DNA of 64,000 bases from JBFMCC01 sp037445635 (GTDB taxonomy: Bacteria; Chloroflexota; Anaerolineae; Anaerolineales; Villigracilaceae): the NCBI GenBank assembly GCA_037445635.1, contig JBBIKC010000011.1, positions 1-64,000 on the forward strand, given 5' to 3'. The position numbers and the translations under genes were made by a program. Position 1 is the first letter of the stretch. Each line of letters begins with the position of its first letter. The notes beneath the pieces were generated by a model, which made no database searches, was not told the origin of the DNA, and saw only the letters and a program-made list of their open reading frames with translations. Of the stretch, positions 8,019 to 16,037 are shown piece by piece.

Positions 8019-8354
8019 TCAGGATTTGTCGCCCCTGGGCGGTTCAGGCGGCTGCGGGGGGCGGAAGAGGCTCTCGGCCAGCGAGGAATTGCCCGGCACG
8101 ACGATCTCGCCAAAGGCGGCTTCGTAGCGCGCCAGGTTTTCGCTCAGGGCGCGCAGCAGGAGTTTGGCGCTGAGCGGCGACATGACGATGCGCGCCTTGA
8201 TGCCGGCCTGTGCCTCGCCGGGCAGGGAATGAGCAAAGTCGAGCACGATGTCGGCGGGCGAGTGCGAAATGCGCGCCAGGTTGGCGTACACCGACTCGAG
8301 GCCTTGGGGTGCGACCAGGTTCAGGGGCGCGGGCCGCGCGGGAGGAGTTGTCAT
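8019..8354 (-). CDS. DUF3467 protein
   Basis: The 111-residue protein has the DUF3467 core: ESVYANLARISHSPADIVLDFAHSLP near residues 20-45, then IVMSPLSAKLLLRALSENL, matching the family's YaN, DF and MSP-xxAk-l-xxL pattern. GGAGG precedes the ATG. The function of the family is unknown. It lies between ssb and the translin-like gene with short gaps, so it is co-transcribed with single-strand nucleic acid proteins. Confidence 0.85.
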   Translation of the reverse strand: MTTPPARPAPLNLVAPQGLESVYANLARISHSPADIVLDFAHSLPGEAQAGIKARIVMSPLSAKLLLRALSENLARYEAAFGEIVVPGNSSLAESLFRPPQPPEPPRGDKS

Positions 8355-8369
8355 GTCGTCCTCCGGAGG

Positions 8370-8795
8370 TTAGAACGGGATGTCATCGGCCGGGGCCATG
8401 TCGCCGGCGTCCATCGGGGCGGGCGCGCCCGCGCCTCCGTCGCCGTCGCTGCGCGAGGAGAGGAAGCGCACGGTGTTCGCGGTGACCTCGAACGAGGCGC
8501 CCGCGGTGCCGTCCTGTTTCGTCCAGATGCGCGGCCCGCCGGTATTCTTGTCGGGCATCAGGCGGCCCTCGATTAGCACCTTCGAGCCTTTCCTCAGGTA
8601 CTGGTTGCAGATCTCCGCCTGCTTTCCCCATGCGGAGACGCGGAACCAGATGGTTTCCTTGACTTGTTCGCCGGCGTTATTGTTGTACTGGCGGTTGGTC
8701 GCCACCGAGAACGAGGTCACGGCCTGGCCTGATGGCGTGTAACGCATCTCGGGGTCCTTGCCGACGTTGCCAACAATGATGAGTGTATGGTACAT
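8370..8795 (-). CDS. ssb: Single-stranded DNA-binding protein
   Basis: SSB coats single-stranded DNA in replication and repair. The 141-residue protein has an OB-fold (residues 1-105: MYHTLIIVGNVGKDPEMRYTPSGQAV, ETIWFRVSAWGKQAE, LIEGRLM) and an acidic tail ending DDIPF, the partner-binding tip. AAGGAGA lies before the ATG. It heads an operon with DUF3467 and translin-like genes. Length is normal for a bacterial SSB. Confidence 0.95.
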   Translation of the reverse strand: MYHTLIIVGNVGKDPEMRYTPSGQAVTSFSVATNRQYNNNAGEQVKETIWFRVSAWGKQAEICNQYLRKGSKVLIEGRLMPDKNTGGPRIWTKQDGTAGASFEVTANTVRFLSSRSDGDGGAGAPAPMDAGDMAPADDIPF

Positions 8796-8820
8796 GGGGA
8801 GTCTCCTTGGTCTATAAGTG

Positions 8821-8840
8821 AACGCCGCAGGCGCGGCGTT
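8821..8840. other. Hairpin in the divergent ssb promoter region
   Basis: AACGCCGC and GCGGCGTT form an 8-bp stem with loop AGGC, followed on the plus strand by a T-rich stretch. It lies 25 bases before the ssb start codon. A near-identical stem occurs at 57130-57155. It may be a leader hairpin of ssb. Confidence 0.4.
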
Positions 8841-8985
8841 GCGGGAATTTTTTCTATTTTACTCCACTTCGGCGCAAGCGCCGCATATTCATGAGGCAGG
8901 TATCCCCCTTTGGGGCTTTCTCGGACGCCGCGATTGGTATATCATTGGATAGATTGCATGAGGCGTCATATCCTGAGGAGTTGCG

Positions 8986-9450
8986 ATGTCCCCCAAGCAC
9001 ACCTTCACAGCCGTCATTCAGAACGCGGGCGGAGGGGGCGCGTTCGTGGCAGTCCCCTTCGATGTGGAAGCGGCCTTCGGCGCGAAGAAGCCCAAAGTCA
9101 AGGCCATGATCGAGGGCGTTCCCTATCGCGGCACGTTGACGCGCATGGGGAGCGAGCGTCATCTGCTTATCATCCTGAAAGAGATTCGGGAGAAGATCGG
9201 CAAGACCTTCGGCGACGAAGTGAAAATAACGGTTGAACTGGATACCGAGCCGCGCCTGGTCGCGGTCCCGCCCGAACTGACAGAGGCGTTCAAGAAGGAG
9301 AAAGCCGCGGAGGCCTATTTCAATTCGTTGCCCTACTCTCACAAGAGAGAATATGTCGGATTCATCACCGAAGCCAAAAAGGAAGAGACGCGTGCCCGCC
9401 GCGCCGCGCAAACGGTTGAAATGTTGAAGAAACAAAAGAAGGGAAGATAG
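8986..9450 (+). CDS. YdeI/OmpD-associated family protein with DUF1905 domain
   Basis: The 154-residue protein has a DUF1905 beta-barrel in the first 85 residues (FVAVPFDVEAAFG, PYRGTLTRMGSERHLLIILKEIREKIG, GDEVKITVELDTEPR) and a C-terminal YdeI-like helix-turn segment (FNSLPYSHKREYVGFITEAKKEETRARR). Family members are stress-related proteins of unclear mechanism. GAGGAG precedes the ATG. The next gene begins 2 bases after the stop, so the two are probably co-expressed. Confidence 0.85.
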   Translation: MSPKHTFTAVIQNAGGGGAFVAVPFDVEAAFGAKKPKVKAMIEGVPYRGTLTRMGSERHLLIILKEIREKIGKTFGDEVKITVELDTEPRLVAVPPELTEAFKKEKAAEAYFNSLPYSHKREYVGFITEAKKEETRARRAAQTVEMLKKQKKGR

Positions 9451-9452
9451 TC

Positions 9453-9965
9453 GTGCAACTACAAACTTATCTCGAATATCTTTACGATTACAACTACTGG
9501 GCGAACAAGCGCTATCTTGCCGTCGCGGAGACGCTCACCGAGGAACAACTCTTCCGTAAACAGGGACATTCGTGGGACAGTGTCCACGGCGTGCTCCTGC
9601 ACATGATGAGTTCGGAAACAGTCTGGTTGAAACGCTGGCACGGCGAATCCCCCAGGGCGCATCTCGACCCGAAAGAGTTTCCGGCCCTGGCATCCGTTCG
9701 GGAAAATTGGATGAACGTCGAAAAGCAGATGCGCGGCTTCCTTGCGGCGCAGACCGAGCAAAGCCTCCAGCAGGAGACCGCCTACGTCAACTTTCAGGGC
9801 GAGACGTTCCACCTGCCGCTGTGGCAGTTCATGGCGCACGTCCCCAACCACAACACGCATCACCGCGGCGAACTGGCGGCGATGTTCGCGTTGATGAATG
9901 TGCCTCACCCCGAAGAGGAAGTCGTGCAATACTTTCTCTTCAAGAGCGGTCAGCGAAAAGAATAA
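9453..9965 (+). CDS. DinB-family metalloprotein
   Basis: The 170-residue four-helix-bundle protein has the DinB/YfiT layout with metal-ligand histidines: His50 in VHGVLLHMM and His133/His137 in NHNTHHRGEL. Family members include thiol-dependent S-transferases. The GTG start at 9453 is supported by GGGAAG about 8 bases upstream and by the natural N-terminus (YNYWANKRYL). It is coupled to the YdeI-like gene. Confidence 0.85.
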   Translation: MQLQTYLEYLYDYNYWANKRYLAVAETLTEEQLFRKQGHSWDSVHGVLLHMMSSETVWLKRWHGESPRAHLDPKEFPALASVRENWMNVEKQMRGFLAAQTEQSLQQETAYVNFQGETFHLPLWQFMAHVPNHNTHHRGELAAMFALMNVPHPEEEVVQYFLFKSGQRKE

Positions 9966-10018
9966 TTGCCTCTTGCACAAACTTCTCGCCGCCGGGGACG
10001 GCGGCAGGAGTATTTCAG

Positions 10019-10729
10019 TTACAGGGGATTTTTGAACGGCACGCCCGCCTTGCGCGGATAGGACGGCGGCGTGGCCGCGGCCTTGTCCACCAGAACGAGA
10101 TAGCGCTCCTCCGCGACCCCGGGCAGGGCAACCGGCACGAGTTGGCGGATTCTTCCCCCCAGCATCTTGATTGCCCTCTCCGCGGAATGGGCCTCGGCCG
10201 GGCCGCTTTCGCCTTTCTGGGCCAGCATCGTCCCGCCGATTTTCAGCAGCGGCAGGAGGTATTCGCTGAGCACGCGCAGGTTGGCGACGGCGCGCGCCGC
10301 CGCCCAATCGTATTTCTCGCGATGGGCTTTGTCGCGGCCCACATCTTCGGCGCGGCCGTGGATGACCTCCACGCCCTCCAGGTTCAGGGTCTCGACCATG
10401 TGGCGGCAGAATTTGGCCTTCTTCCCCACCGACTCGATCAGCGTCAGCCGCATGGCGGGATAGACGATTTTCAGCACCAGGCCCGGGAAGCCCGCGCCCG
10501 TTCCCACGTCCGCGAGACGCGAGGGCGGATTCGCTTTCCAGGCCAGCACGCACGAGAGCGAGTCCAGGAAATGTTTCGTGCGGATTCCATCTGTATCCCG
10601 AATCGCGGTCAGGTTGAAGCGCTTGTTCCAGTCCAGCAGTTCGCGCTCGTAGGTCATCAGCGAGATCACCTGCCGCCCGGTCAGGTGGACGTTGAAGAGC
10701 GTCTGCGCCTGCTGGATGAATTTTTCCAT
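10019..10729 (-). CDS. rsmG: 16S rRNA (guanine527-N7)-methyltransferase
   Basis: RsmG methylates G527 of 16S rRNA using SAM. The 236-residue protein has the N-terminal LMTYERELLDWNKRFNLTAI motif, the SAM loop DVGTGAGFPG (about 93-102), LIESVGKKAKFC and the HGRAEDVGRD acidic patch, in the usual order and length. No Shine-Dalgarno is seen; TATAAT ends 8 bases before the ATG, which suggests a leaderless message. Confidence 0.95.
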   Translation of the reverse strand: MEKFIQQAQTLFNVHLTGRQVISLMTYERELLDWNKRFNLTAIRDTDGIRTKHFLDSLSCVLAWKANPPSRLADVGTGAGFPGLVLKIVYPAMRLTLIESVGKKAKFCRHMVETLNLEGVEVIHGRAEDVGRDKAHREKYDWAAARAVANLRVLSEYLLPLLKIGGTMLAQKGESGPAEAHSAERAIKMLGGRIRQLVPVALPGVAEERYLVLVDKAAATPPSYPRKAGVPFKNPL

Positions 10730-10737
10730 GTGCGAAA

Positions 10738-10743
10738 ATTATA
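10738..10743 (-). promoter_or_regulatory. -10 box TATAAT of leaderless rsmG
   Basis: TATAAT on the minus strand is separated from the rsmG ATG by 8 bases and follows directly after the terminator stem of the upstream gene. It may also serve as the start of that terminator's U-rich tail. Confidence 0.55.
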
Positions 10744-10766
10744 CCCCTCCCTTTTCGAGGGAGGGG
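10744..10766 (-). terminator. Terminator of the DUF4349 gene
   Basis: An 8-bp G/C stem (CCCCTCCC and GGGAGGGG) with a 7-base loop is followed on the minus strand by TATAATTTT. It lies between the DUF4349 stop and rsmG. Confidence 0.6.
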
Positions 10767-10779
10767 CATGGCGGCGGGA

Positions 10780-11751
10780 TTATCCTTTTGCCTCTTCGGC
10801 TTCGCGTTTGGCCTTGCGCTTGCGGGCCGCGTTGCGGAAGGCGCGCACGATCAGCCAGATGGGTGTACCGAAGACCAGGGCGATCATCAGCAGTTTGGGC
10901 AGGAAGTTGAGCACGAACCAGATCAGGAAGTCCACGAAATCCTGGAAGAAGAAGATGAGATTCTGGATGGCATCCCGCGCGGTACCCTGCGGCTCCCAGC
11001 CCGCAATTTCGAGCGGCTGGATGGTCTCTTGGGCCACGATGGTGACGCTGATGGCCGAAAGCGCGGCGGCCTCTTCGTAATACTTCATCTGGCCTTTGAT
11101 CAACTCGATCTGCTCGCGGTAATACATCATCTGATTGAAAATATTCACCACCTCTTCGGAGGTCGTCTGCTCTTCGAGGATCTTGCGCAGTTGCGCCTCG
11201 GCGTCCTCGTAAGTCTGCAGGCGGGACTGCAGGTCCACGTACGCGGCGGTGACGTCCTCGCCGGAGCGGTTCTCGGACTGCACCTCGACCGCGTCGGCCT
11301 TGATCTCGTCCAGCGCGTCGTTCAACTTTTCGGCCGGGACGCGGATGGTGATCTGCGCCTCGGGGACCTGTTGACCGCCCTGGGTGTAGGTCTGATATAC
11401 GTTGGTCGAGACGACGTATCCGCCCATTTCTTCGGCCATGGCCTCAATTGCCTTGACCTTGGTCTCAGGATCGGCCACCACCACGGACAGGCTGGCGTTC
11501 TGGATGACGAGGCGTTCGACCGACGCGGCCTGCGCGTTCCCCCCGCCGAGCGCGTCGGACTGACGGGCATAATCGGGCGCGGCGGTCGCGGCCGGAGAGG
11601 GCAACGCTTCCATCGGATAGGCCGGCGCGCCCCCGCCATAGCCGGGCTCATAATAAACAAGCGGCGCTTCGGTCGCGGCCGGCATCAGGGCGCTGCCACA
11701 CGCGGCCAGCAGGATGGAGGCAATAGCAATTACAAAAATACCCTTTTTCAT
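10780..11751 (-). CDS. DUF4349 lipoprotein with coiled coil and C-terminal membrane helix
   Basis: The 323-residue protein starts with a lipobox signal (SILLAACGS), a Pro/Ala/Tyr linker, then the DUF4349 domain (about 83-270): VIQNASLSVVVADPE, YVVSTNVYQ, ITIRVPAEKLNDALDEI and the coiled-coil VDLQSRLQTYEDAEAQL. A hydrophobic helix follows near residues 278-310 and a basic cytoplasmic tail ends the protein. Family members are envelope proteins of unknown role. GAGAGAG precedes the ATG. It is a single-gene unit ended by the hairpin at 10744-10766. Confidence 0.85.
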   Translation of the reverse strand: MKKGIFVIAIASILLAACGSALMPAATEAPLVYYEPGYGGGAPAYPMEALPSPAATAAPDYARQSDALGGGNAQAASVERLVIQNASLSVVVADPETKVKAIEAMAEEMGGYVVSTNVYQTYTQGGQQVPEAQITIRVPAEKLNDALDEIKADAVEVQSENRSGEDVTAAYVDLQSRLQTYEDAEAQLRKILEEQTTSEEVVNIFNQMMYYREQIELIKGQMKYYEEAAALSAISVTIVAQETIQPLEIAGWEPQGTARDAIQNLIFFFQDFVDFLIWFVLNFLPKLLMIALVFGTPIWLIVRAFRNAARKRKAKREAEEAKG

Positions 11752-11815
11752 GTCTCTCTCCTTTCAAGAGGAAGGCGATTTCTCGCCCCAATGACGCACA
11801 GCCTTTTGCAAATGT

Positions 11816-11880
11816 TCCTCTCGCCAACTTCAAAACTGTCCAACTACCAAACTGTTGAACTATCGACTGCCAAACTACTA
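11816..11880. repeat. Degenerate AACTACCAAACTGT-type micro-repeat
   Basis: The gap holds reiterated words such as CCAACTAC, CCAAACT and GAACTATCGACTGCCAAACTAC. It has the same character as other word-like repeats in this window (20443-20485, 32932-32992, 34739-34805). Confidence 0.5.
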
Positions 11881-11881
11881 T

Positions 11882-12613
11882 CTACCATCCCTCCGCGATC
11901 CTTGCCGCGTGTTTTTCGGGCAGGCTCATCTGGCGGATGCGCTTTTGCACCGCGGCCACGTCGTATGACACGCGGCGCGGCTCCCAGGTCTGCGCTTCGC
12001 TGTCGTAGATGGCGTAGGCGGCGCGGGGGTCGCGGTCGCGCGGCTGGCCCACCGAGCCCGGGTTCAGGATGGCGCGGGGTTTCATCTTCACCAGGCTTCC
12101 CGCCTTGGGGACGTCCAGCGTGATGCGGTCGTTGGTCACATCCTTCCTGAACACGCACTGGATGTGCGAGTGGCCGAGGAAGCACCAGGGCGTGTCGAAG
12201 TAATCGAAATTGATGCGCGCCGTGAGCGTGTTCAGCACATACTCCCAGACCGGGTCGCGCGGACTGCCGTGCGCCAGCGTCACATCGCCGCGCACCTTGG
12301 CCACCTCGGGCAGGCTTCGCAGGAACTCCAGGTTGTCGGCGTTGAGCACGCGTTCCTGGTATTCCAGCGAACGGCGCGCGTCGCCGTTGAAAGCCGAGAA
12401 CGGGATGCGCCCGATCACGGCCGCGTCGTGGTTGCCCATCAGACAGGTCAACTGCGGCTGTTCGCGCACCACCTCCACGCACAGGTTCGGGTCGGGACCG
12501 TAGCCCACGATGTCGCCCAGGCACCAGGTCTCGTCCGCCGCGCCGGCGTCGGCCAGCACGGCTTCGAGGGCTTCGTAGTTCGCGTGGATGTCCGAAATGA
12601 CCAGAACGCGCAT
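11882..12613 (-). CDS. Calcineurin-like metallophosphoesterase (YfcE/ApaH-like)
   Basis: The 243-residue protein has the full set of metal motifs in order: DIHANYEA (8-15), GDIVGYGP (33-40), GNHD (60-63), HGSP (about 115) and GHSH (about 149). The LNPGSVGQPRD segment places it with the YfcE/diadenosine-tetraphosphatase-like group. The substrate cannot be read from the sequence. It begins 2 bases after coaBC ends, so the pair are co-transcribed. Confidence 0.88.
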   Translation of the reverse strand: MRVLVISDIHANYEALEAVLADAGAADETWCLGDIVGYGPDPNLCVEVVREQPQLTCLMGNHDAAVIGRIPFSAFNGDARRSLEYQERVLNADNLEFLRSLPEVAKVRGDVTLAHGSPRDPVWEYVLNTLTARINFDYFDTPWCFLGHSHIQCVFRKDVTNDRITLDVPKAGSLVKMKPRAILNPGSVGQPRDRDPRAAYAIYDSEAQTWEPRRVSYDVAAVQKRIRQMSLPEKHAARIAEGW

Positions 12614-12615
12614 GA

Positions 12616-13851
12616 TTACTCCAAAAGCGCCGCGACGTGCGCGATGACGGCTTCGGCCACCTCGGCCTTGCTCATCAGCGGCAGGGATTCTTTCTTTCCG
12701 TTTGCGAATAATAACGTGACACGATTGGTCTCCGCGCCAAACCCCGCGTCGGAGGCGGAGATGTCGTTGGCAACGATGAAATCCAGTTTCTTCGACTTCA
12801 ACTTCTCGGACGCATTTTTGAGCAGGTCGCGTGACTCGGCCGCGAAGCCGACCACGACGCGCGGCCGCTTCTTCTTCGACCTCTGCCCCGCCACCGCTTC
12901 GAGGATATCTTCCGTGGCTTCGAGTTGGATCTGCGGAATCCCGTCCCGTTTTTTCATCTTGTTTCCCGCGGCCTTCTTCGGACGGAAGTCCGCCACGGCC
13001 GCGGCCATGACCAGCGCGTCGGCTTTGACAGACTCGGCCAGTACCGCCTCCAGCATCTGCTTCGCGGTCTCCACGTTGACGAGGCGCGCGCCGATGGGTG
13101 GAGTCAACGCAGTGGGCGCGGTGACCAGCGTCACATCCGCGCCTGCATCCAGCGCGGCCTGGGCGAGCGCGTAGCCCTGCTTGCCCGACGACCGGTTTGT
13201 CAAGACACGGACGGGGTCGAGAGGTTCCTGAGTCCCTCCGGCGGAGACGACCACCTTTTTACCGGCGAGCGGACCCGTCCTGAGCGTAGTCGAAGGGCCG
13301 CGGCGTCCAAGAACGAGGCGGATGTGGCCGAGCAGTTCGGCGGTCTCCAGCATGCGTCCCACGCCGCTCAAGCCGGAGGCGAGATGTCCCTGCGCCGGGC
13401 CGGCAATCGTCGCACCGCGCGCGGTCAGTTTGGCAAGGTTTTCCTGCATGGCGGCGGCGTCGAACATGCCGCCGTCCATCGCCGGGGCGAGCAGCAGGGG
13501 GCATTTTGCCGCCAGCGCGGTGATGGACAGCAGGTTATCGGCCAGGCCATGGGCCAGTTTGGCGAGGGTGTTGGCCGTGCAGGGCGCAATGACGAGGGCA
13601 TCTGCCTGATGGGCAAGGCCGAGGTGCAAAACGTGCGCCTCGCCGCCCCACAGGTCGGCATCGGTGAAGGCGCGCCGGCCTGTGACAGATTGGAAGGTAA
13701 GAGGCGTGACGAACTTCTCGGCCGCGGCGGTCAGGATCACATCCACGCGCGCCCCGGCCTGGGTCAGTTTGGAAGCCAGGTCGGCGGCCTTGTAGGCGGC
13801 GATGGAGCCTGTCACGCCGAGCAGGATGTGTTTCCCGCTGAAGATGGACAT
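12616..13851 (-). CDS. coaBC: Bifunctional phosphopantothenoylcysteine decarboxylase/phosphopantothenate-cysteine ligase
   Basis: This enzyme carries out two steps of coenzyme A synthesis. The 411-residue protein has an FMN-dependent CoaC half (GVTGSIAAYKAADL, CTANTLAKLAHGLADN, APAMDGGMF) and a CoaB half (VVVSAGGTQEPLDPVR, NRSSGKQGYALAQAAL, VMAAAVADFRPK, DFIVANDIS). The ATG at 13849-13851 is chosen over an upstream frame because homology begins there and TATAAT lies 6 bases before it. The linker between halves contains a repeat-encoded peptide, PSTTLRT, absent from normal CoaBC. Confidence 0.94.
   Translation of the reverse strand: MSIFSGKHILLGVTGSIAAYKAADLASKLTQAGARVDVILTAAAEKFVTPLTFQSVTGRRAFTDADLWGGEAHVLHLGLAHQADALVIAPCTANTLAKLAHGLADNLLSITALAAKCPLLLAPAMDGGMFDAAAMQENLAKLTARGATIAGPAQGHLASGLSGVGRMLETAELLGHIRLVLGRRGPSTTLRTGPLAGKKVVVSAGGTQEPLDPVRVLTNRSSGKQGYALAQAALDAGADVTLVTAPTALTPPIGARLVNVETAKQMLEAVLAESVKADALVMAAAVADFRPKKAAGNKMKKRDGIPQIQLEATEDILEAVAGQRSKKKRPRVVVGFAAESRDLLKNASEKLKSKKLDFIVANDISASDAGFGAETNRVTLLFANGKKESLPLMSKAEVAEAVIAHVAALLE
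13276..13297. repeat. Dispersed 'TCCTGAGCGTAGTCGAAGG' repeat inside coaBC
   Basis: A 22-bp copy of a short dispersed motif lies in frame in the coaBC linker. A relative (CCTGAGCCTGTCGAAGGG) occurs near 36061-36078. Such motifs are known to recur in many Chloroflexota and other genomes. Confidence 0.65.
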
Positions 13852-13857
13852 GCCTTG

Positions 13858-13863
13858 ATTATA
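13858..13863 (-). promoter_or_regulatory. -10 box TATAAT of leaderless coaBC
   Basis: TATAAT on the minus strand ends 6 bases before the ATG at 13851; no ribosome binding site is present. Confidence 0.6.
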
Positions 13864-13879
13864 CTTCCCACAAGAGGAA

Positions 13880-13961
13880 TGGGACGCGGAAAACGCGGAT
13901 GTACGCGGATTGCACGGAGCTTCTTTTTTCTCCGCGTTTTCCGCGCTCGTCCGCGTCCTAT
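13880..13961. repeat. GGACGCGG/CGCGGA inverted repeat element
   Basis: The gap between coaBC and the Nudix gene holds GGGACGCGGAAAACGCGGA on one side and TCCGCGTTTTCCGCG...CGTCC on the other, forming a long imperfect inverted repeat. Similar words occur at 27107-27140. Confidence 0.55.
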
Positions 13962-13967
13962 TGAATC

Positions 13968-14432
13968 TCAAAGCGTGCCATGAAATACCGCCTCGTACCC
14001 TTTCATCTCATCCCCCTCATACACGAACTTCGCCGAGAAGAACCTGCCCTCGCGGATCCACGGCAGGAAGACGTGATCGGACTCCCACAAGTTCAGGGAC
14101 TCGACTTCCGCATCGGGAATCCATTTGAGATGACCCTCGCTTGAGTCGATCAACTCGCCCTCGAACTCGTGCGCGGTGAAGACGAACACGTACCAGTCAT
14201 CGCCTCTGAAGTTGGGGAACATCAGCAGGCCGGCCATCTTCGGCTCCCGAATGGTCAACCCCGATTCCTCGCGCACCTCGCGGATGACGCACTCCTCGGG
14301 TGTTTCTCCCGATTCGAACTTGCCGCCGAGGCCGTTCCACTTGCCCGCGTGGATGTCGTTGTCCTTTTTGACGCGGTGGAGCATGAGGGTATGGTTGTCG
14401 TGGCGAAGGTAGCAGAGGGTGGCGAGGATCAC
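13968..14432 (-). CDS. Nudix hydrolase, 8-oxo-dGTP diphosphatase-like
   Basis: The 154-residue protein has a complete Nudix box, GKFESGETPEECVIREVREESG, near residues 38-59, following KWNGLGG as in MutT/MTH1-like enzymes. Such enzymes hydrolyse nucleoside diphosphate derivatives. The GTG start overlaps the TGA stop of the upstream PEBP gene by 4 bases, so translation is probably coupled; homology starts at MILATLCYLRH. The larger open frame upstream is only the shadow of the PEBP gene. Confidence 0.85.
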   Translation of the reverse strand: MILATLCYLRHDNHTLMLHRVKKDNDIHAGKWNGLGGKFESGETPEECVIREVREESGLTIREPKMAGLLMFPNFRGDDWYVFVFTAHEFEGELIDSSEGHLKWIPDAEVESLNLWESDHVFLPWIREGRFFSAKFVYEGDEMKGYEAVFHGTL

Positions 14433-15019
14433 TTGCTGAACGTACCCATCAACTCGGCCTGCGCGAGAATATGTCCCTGCATCGCGGCGAGAACGGCTTG
14501 CTTGTCCGCATTCGAGGACAGGCTGAGCGTTGTGTCGAGCGCGTAGAGTTTGAAGAAGTAACGATGTGTTCCCGAGGGCGGGCAGGGACCGCCGTAATCG
14601 CTTCGCCCCCAGGAGTTGCGGCCAACGGCGATTGGAGCCTGGGGCTGGAAATCTTCGGGCAGGGAACGGGTCTCCGGCGGGATGTTGAACAGCACCCAGT
14701 GATCCCACGTGCCCATGGGCGCGTCGGGATCGTCCATGATGAGGGCGAAGGATTGTGTGCCTGCGGGCGGTTCGCCCCAGTTCAAGGCGGGCGAAACGTC
14801 CGCGCCCTTGCAGGAAAATTTCGCAGGGATGGGCTGGCCCTGCGTGAAGGCGGGGCTGGTCAATGCGAATGACATGACGACCTCCTGAGTAGCAAATTCC
14901 AGTGTGGGAGATGTTGTCTGAGTCGGCGCGGCGGTTGCTGACAGGGCAGGCATATTGGCCGGCGCGCCGCAGGCTGTAAGCAATACGGCGAGACAGGTCG
15001 AAAGCGAAAATAGTTTCAT
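14429..15019 (-). CDS. PEBP/Raf-kinase-inhibitor-like (YbhB/YbcL) lipoprotein
   Basis: The 196-residue protein has a lipobox signal peptide (LLTACGA), a Thr/Pro linker and a complete YbhB/YbcL domain: ipAKFSCKGADVSPALNW, LIMDDPDAPMGTWDHWVLFNIPP and GPCPPSGTHRYFFKLYALD, which form the anion-binding pocket. The ligand is unknown. It overlaps the Nudix start by 4 bases. Confidence 0.88.
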   Translation of the reverse strand: MKLFSLSTCLAVLLTACGAPANMPALSATAAPTQTTSPTLEFATQEVVMSFALTSPAFTQGQPIPAKFSCKGADVSPALNWGEPPAGTQSFALIMDDPDAPMGTWDHWVLFNIPPETRSLPEDFQPQAPIAVGRNSWGRSDYGGPCPPSGTHRYFFKLYALDTTLSLSSNADKQAVLAAMQGHILAQAELMGTFSK

Positions 15020-15056
15020 CTTGAACGCACTTCCTCACCAATGGACCGATTCGATT

Positions 15057-16037
15057 TCAGCGCTCATCGCCGAAGACGAACAGGTCGCTGATGGATTCAC
15101 GATGGAAGTTGCGCTGGATGGACGCGGCGAAGATGGGCGCAACGGACAGCACCGTGAGTTTGGGATGCCGCCTTTCGGGCGGGATGTGAACCGTATCGGT
15201 GGTGACGATCTCGCGGATCTGCGGGACGGCGGCCAGCCGTTCCAGCCCGCCGCGGGTGAAGACTCCGTGCGTGCACACCACCAGGATTTCTTCAATTCCC
15301 TGTTCGACGAGCACGCGGCTCAATTCCAGGATGGAGCCGCCGGTGGCGATCTCGTCGTCGTAAATGAGGGCGCGTGTATGTCCCTTTGCCTGGCTGCCGA
15401 CCAGGCCGCTAATGCGCACCTCCGTGTCCGAAATGCGCTCCTTGTTGCCGGCGGCGACGGGCAGGTTCATGCTCTTGGCGAAGCGAGCCGCAGACTTGGC
15501 CTGTCCCATGTCCGGCGCGACGACGATCATTCCGGTCAGGTCGCGTTTCGAGAGATACTGCCCGAAGACCGGGCGGCTGGTCAGCGGATCGGTTGGGACG
15601 CCGAAGAAGCCGTGCACCTGCGGCGAGTGGAACATCATGCTCATCACGTGGGTCGCGCCGGCGGTCTGGAGCAGATCCGCCACGAGGCGCGCGGTGATGG
15701 AGATGCGCGGGGCGTCCTTTTTATCCGAGCGGCCGAACGAATAATACGGGATGATGGCGTGGATTTCGGACGCGGCCGCGCCGCGCGCGATGTCGAGCAT
15801 CATCAGCAGTTCCATCAGGTGGTCGTTGACCGGCTGTGACAGCGACTGCACGATGTACACGCGGCGGTAGCGCACGCTCGCGCCGAGCTGGATGTACAGG
15901 TTGTCGTTACTGAAGCGGGTGATGTGCGTCTCGGCCAGCGGGACGCCGAGTTCGGCGGCGATGCTTTCGGCCAGCGGCCGATTGGAACTCCCGCTGAAAA
16001 AGCGGACCTCGCCAGCGGGGATGGGCGTCTTTTTCAT
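15057..16037 (-). CDS. prs: Ribose-phosphate pyrophosphokinase, divergent form
   Basis: Prs makes PRPP for nucleotide, His and Trp synthesis. The 326-residue protein has both Prs halves, including SLSQPVNDHLMELLMMLD and IIPYYSFGRSDKKDAPR (95-110). Two conserved sites are altered: FHSPQVHGFF (136-145) replaces the usual DLHAxQIQGFF, and the PRPP loop reads DDEIATGGS (227-235) with Ala231 where Asp is normal. It may be the only Prs or a specialised paralogue. Its start overlaps the upstream gene by 4 bases. Confidence 0.82.
   Translation of the reverse strand: MKKTPIPAGEVRFFSGSSNRPLAESIAAELGVPLAETHITRFSNDNLYIQLGASVRYRRVYIVQSLSQPVNDHLMELLMMLDIARGAAASEIHAIIPYYSFGRSDKKDAPRISITARLVADLLQTAGATHVMSMMFHSPQVHGFFGVPTDPLTSRPVFGQYLSKRDLTGMIVVAPDMGQAKSAARFAKSMNLPVAAGNKERISDTEVRISGLVGSQAKGHTRALIYDDEIATGGSILELSRVLVEQGIEEILVVCTHGVFTRGGLERLAAVPQIREIVTTDTVHIPPERRHPKLTVLSVAPIFAASIQRNFHRESISDLFVFGDER

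Noticed and set aside
9459..10769. Long minus-strand frame spanning the DinB gene and rsmG
   Set aside because: Rich in Arg/Gly/Pro, no motif, overlaps two clear genes.
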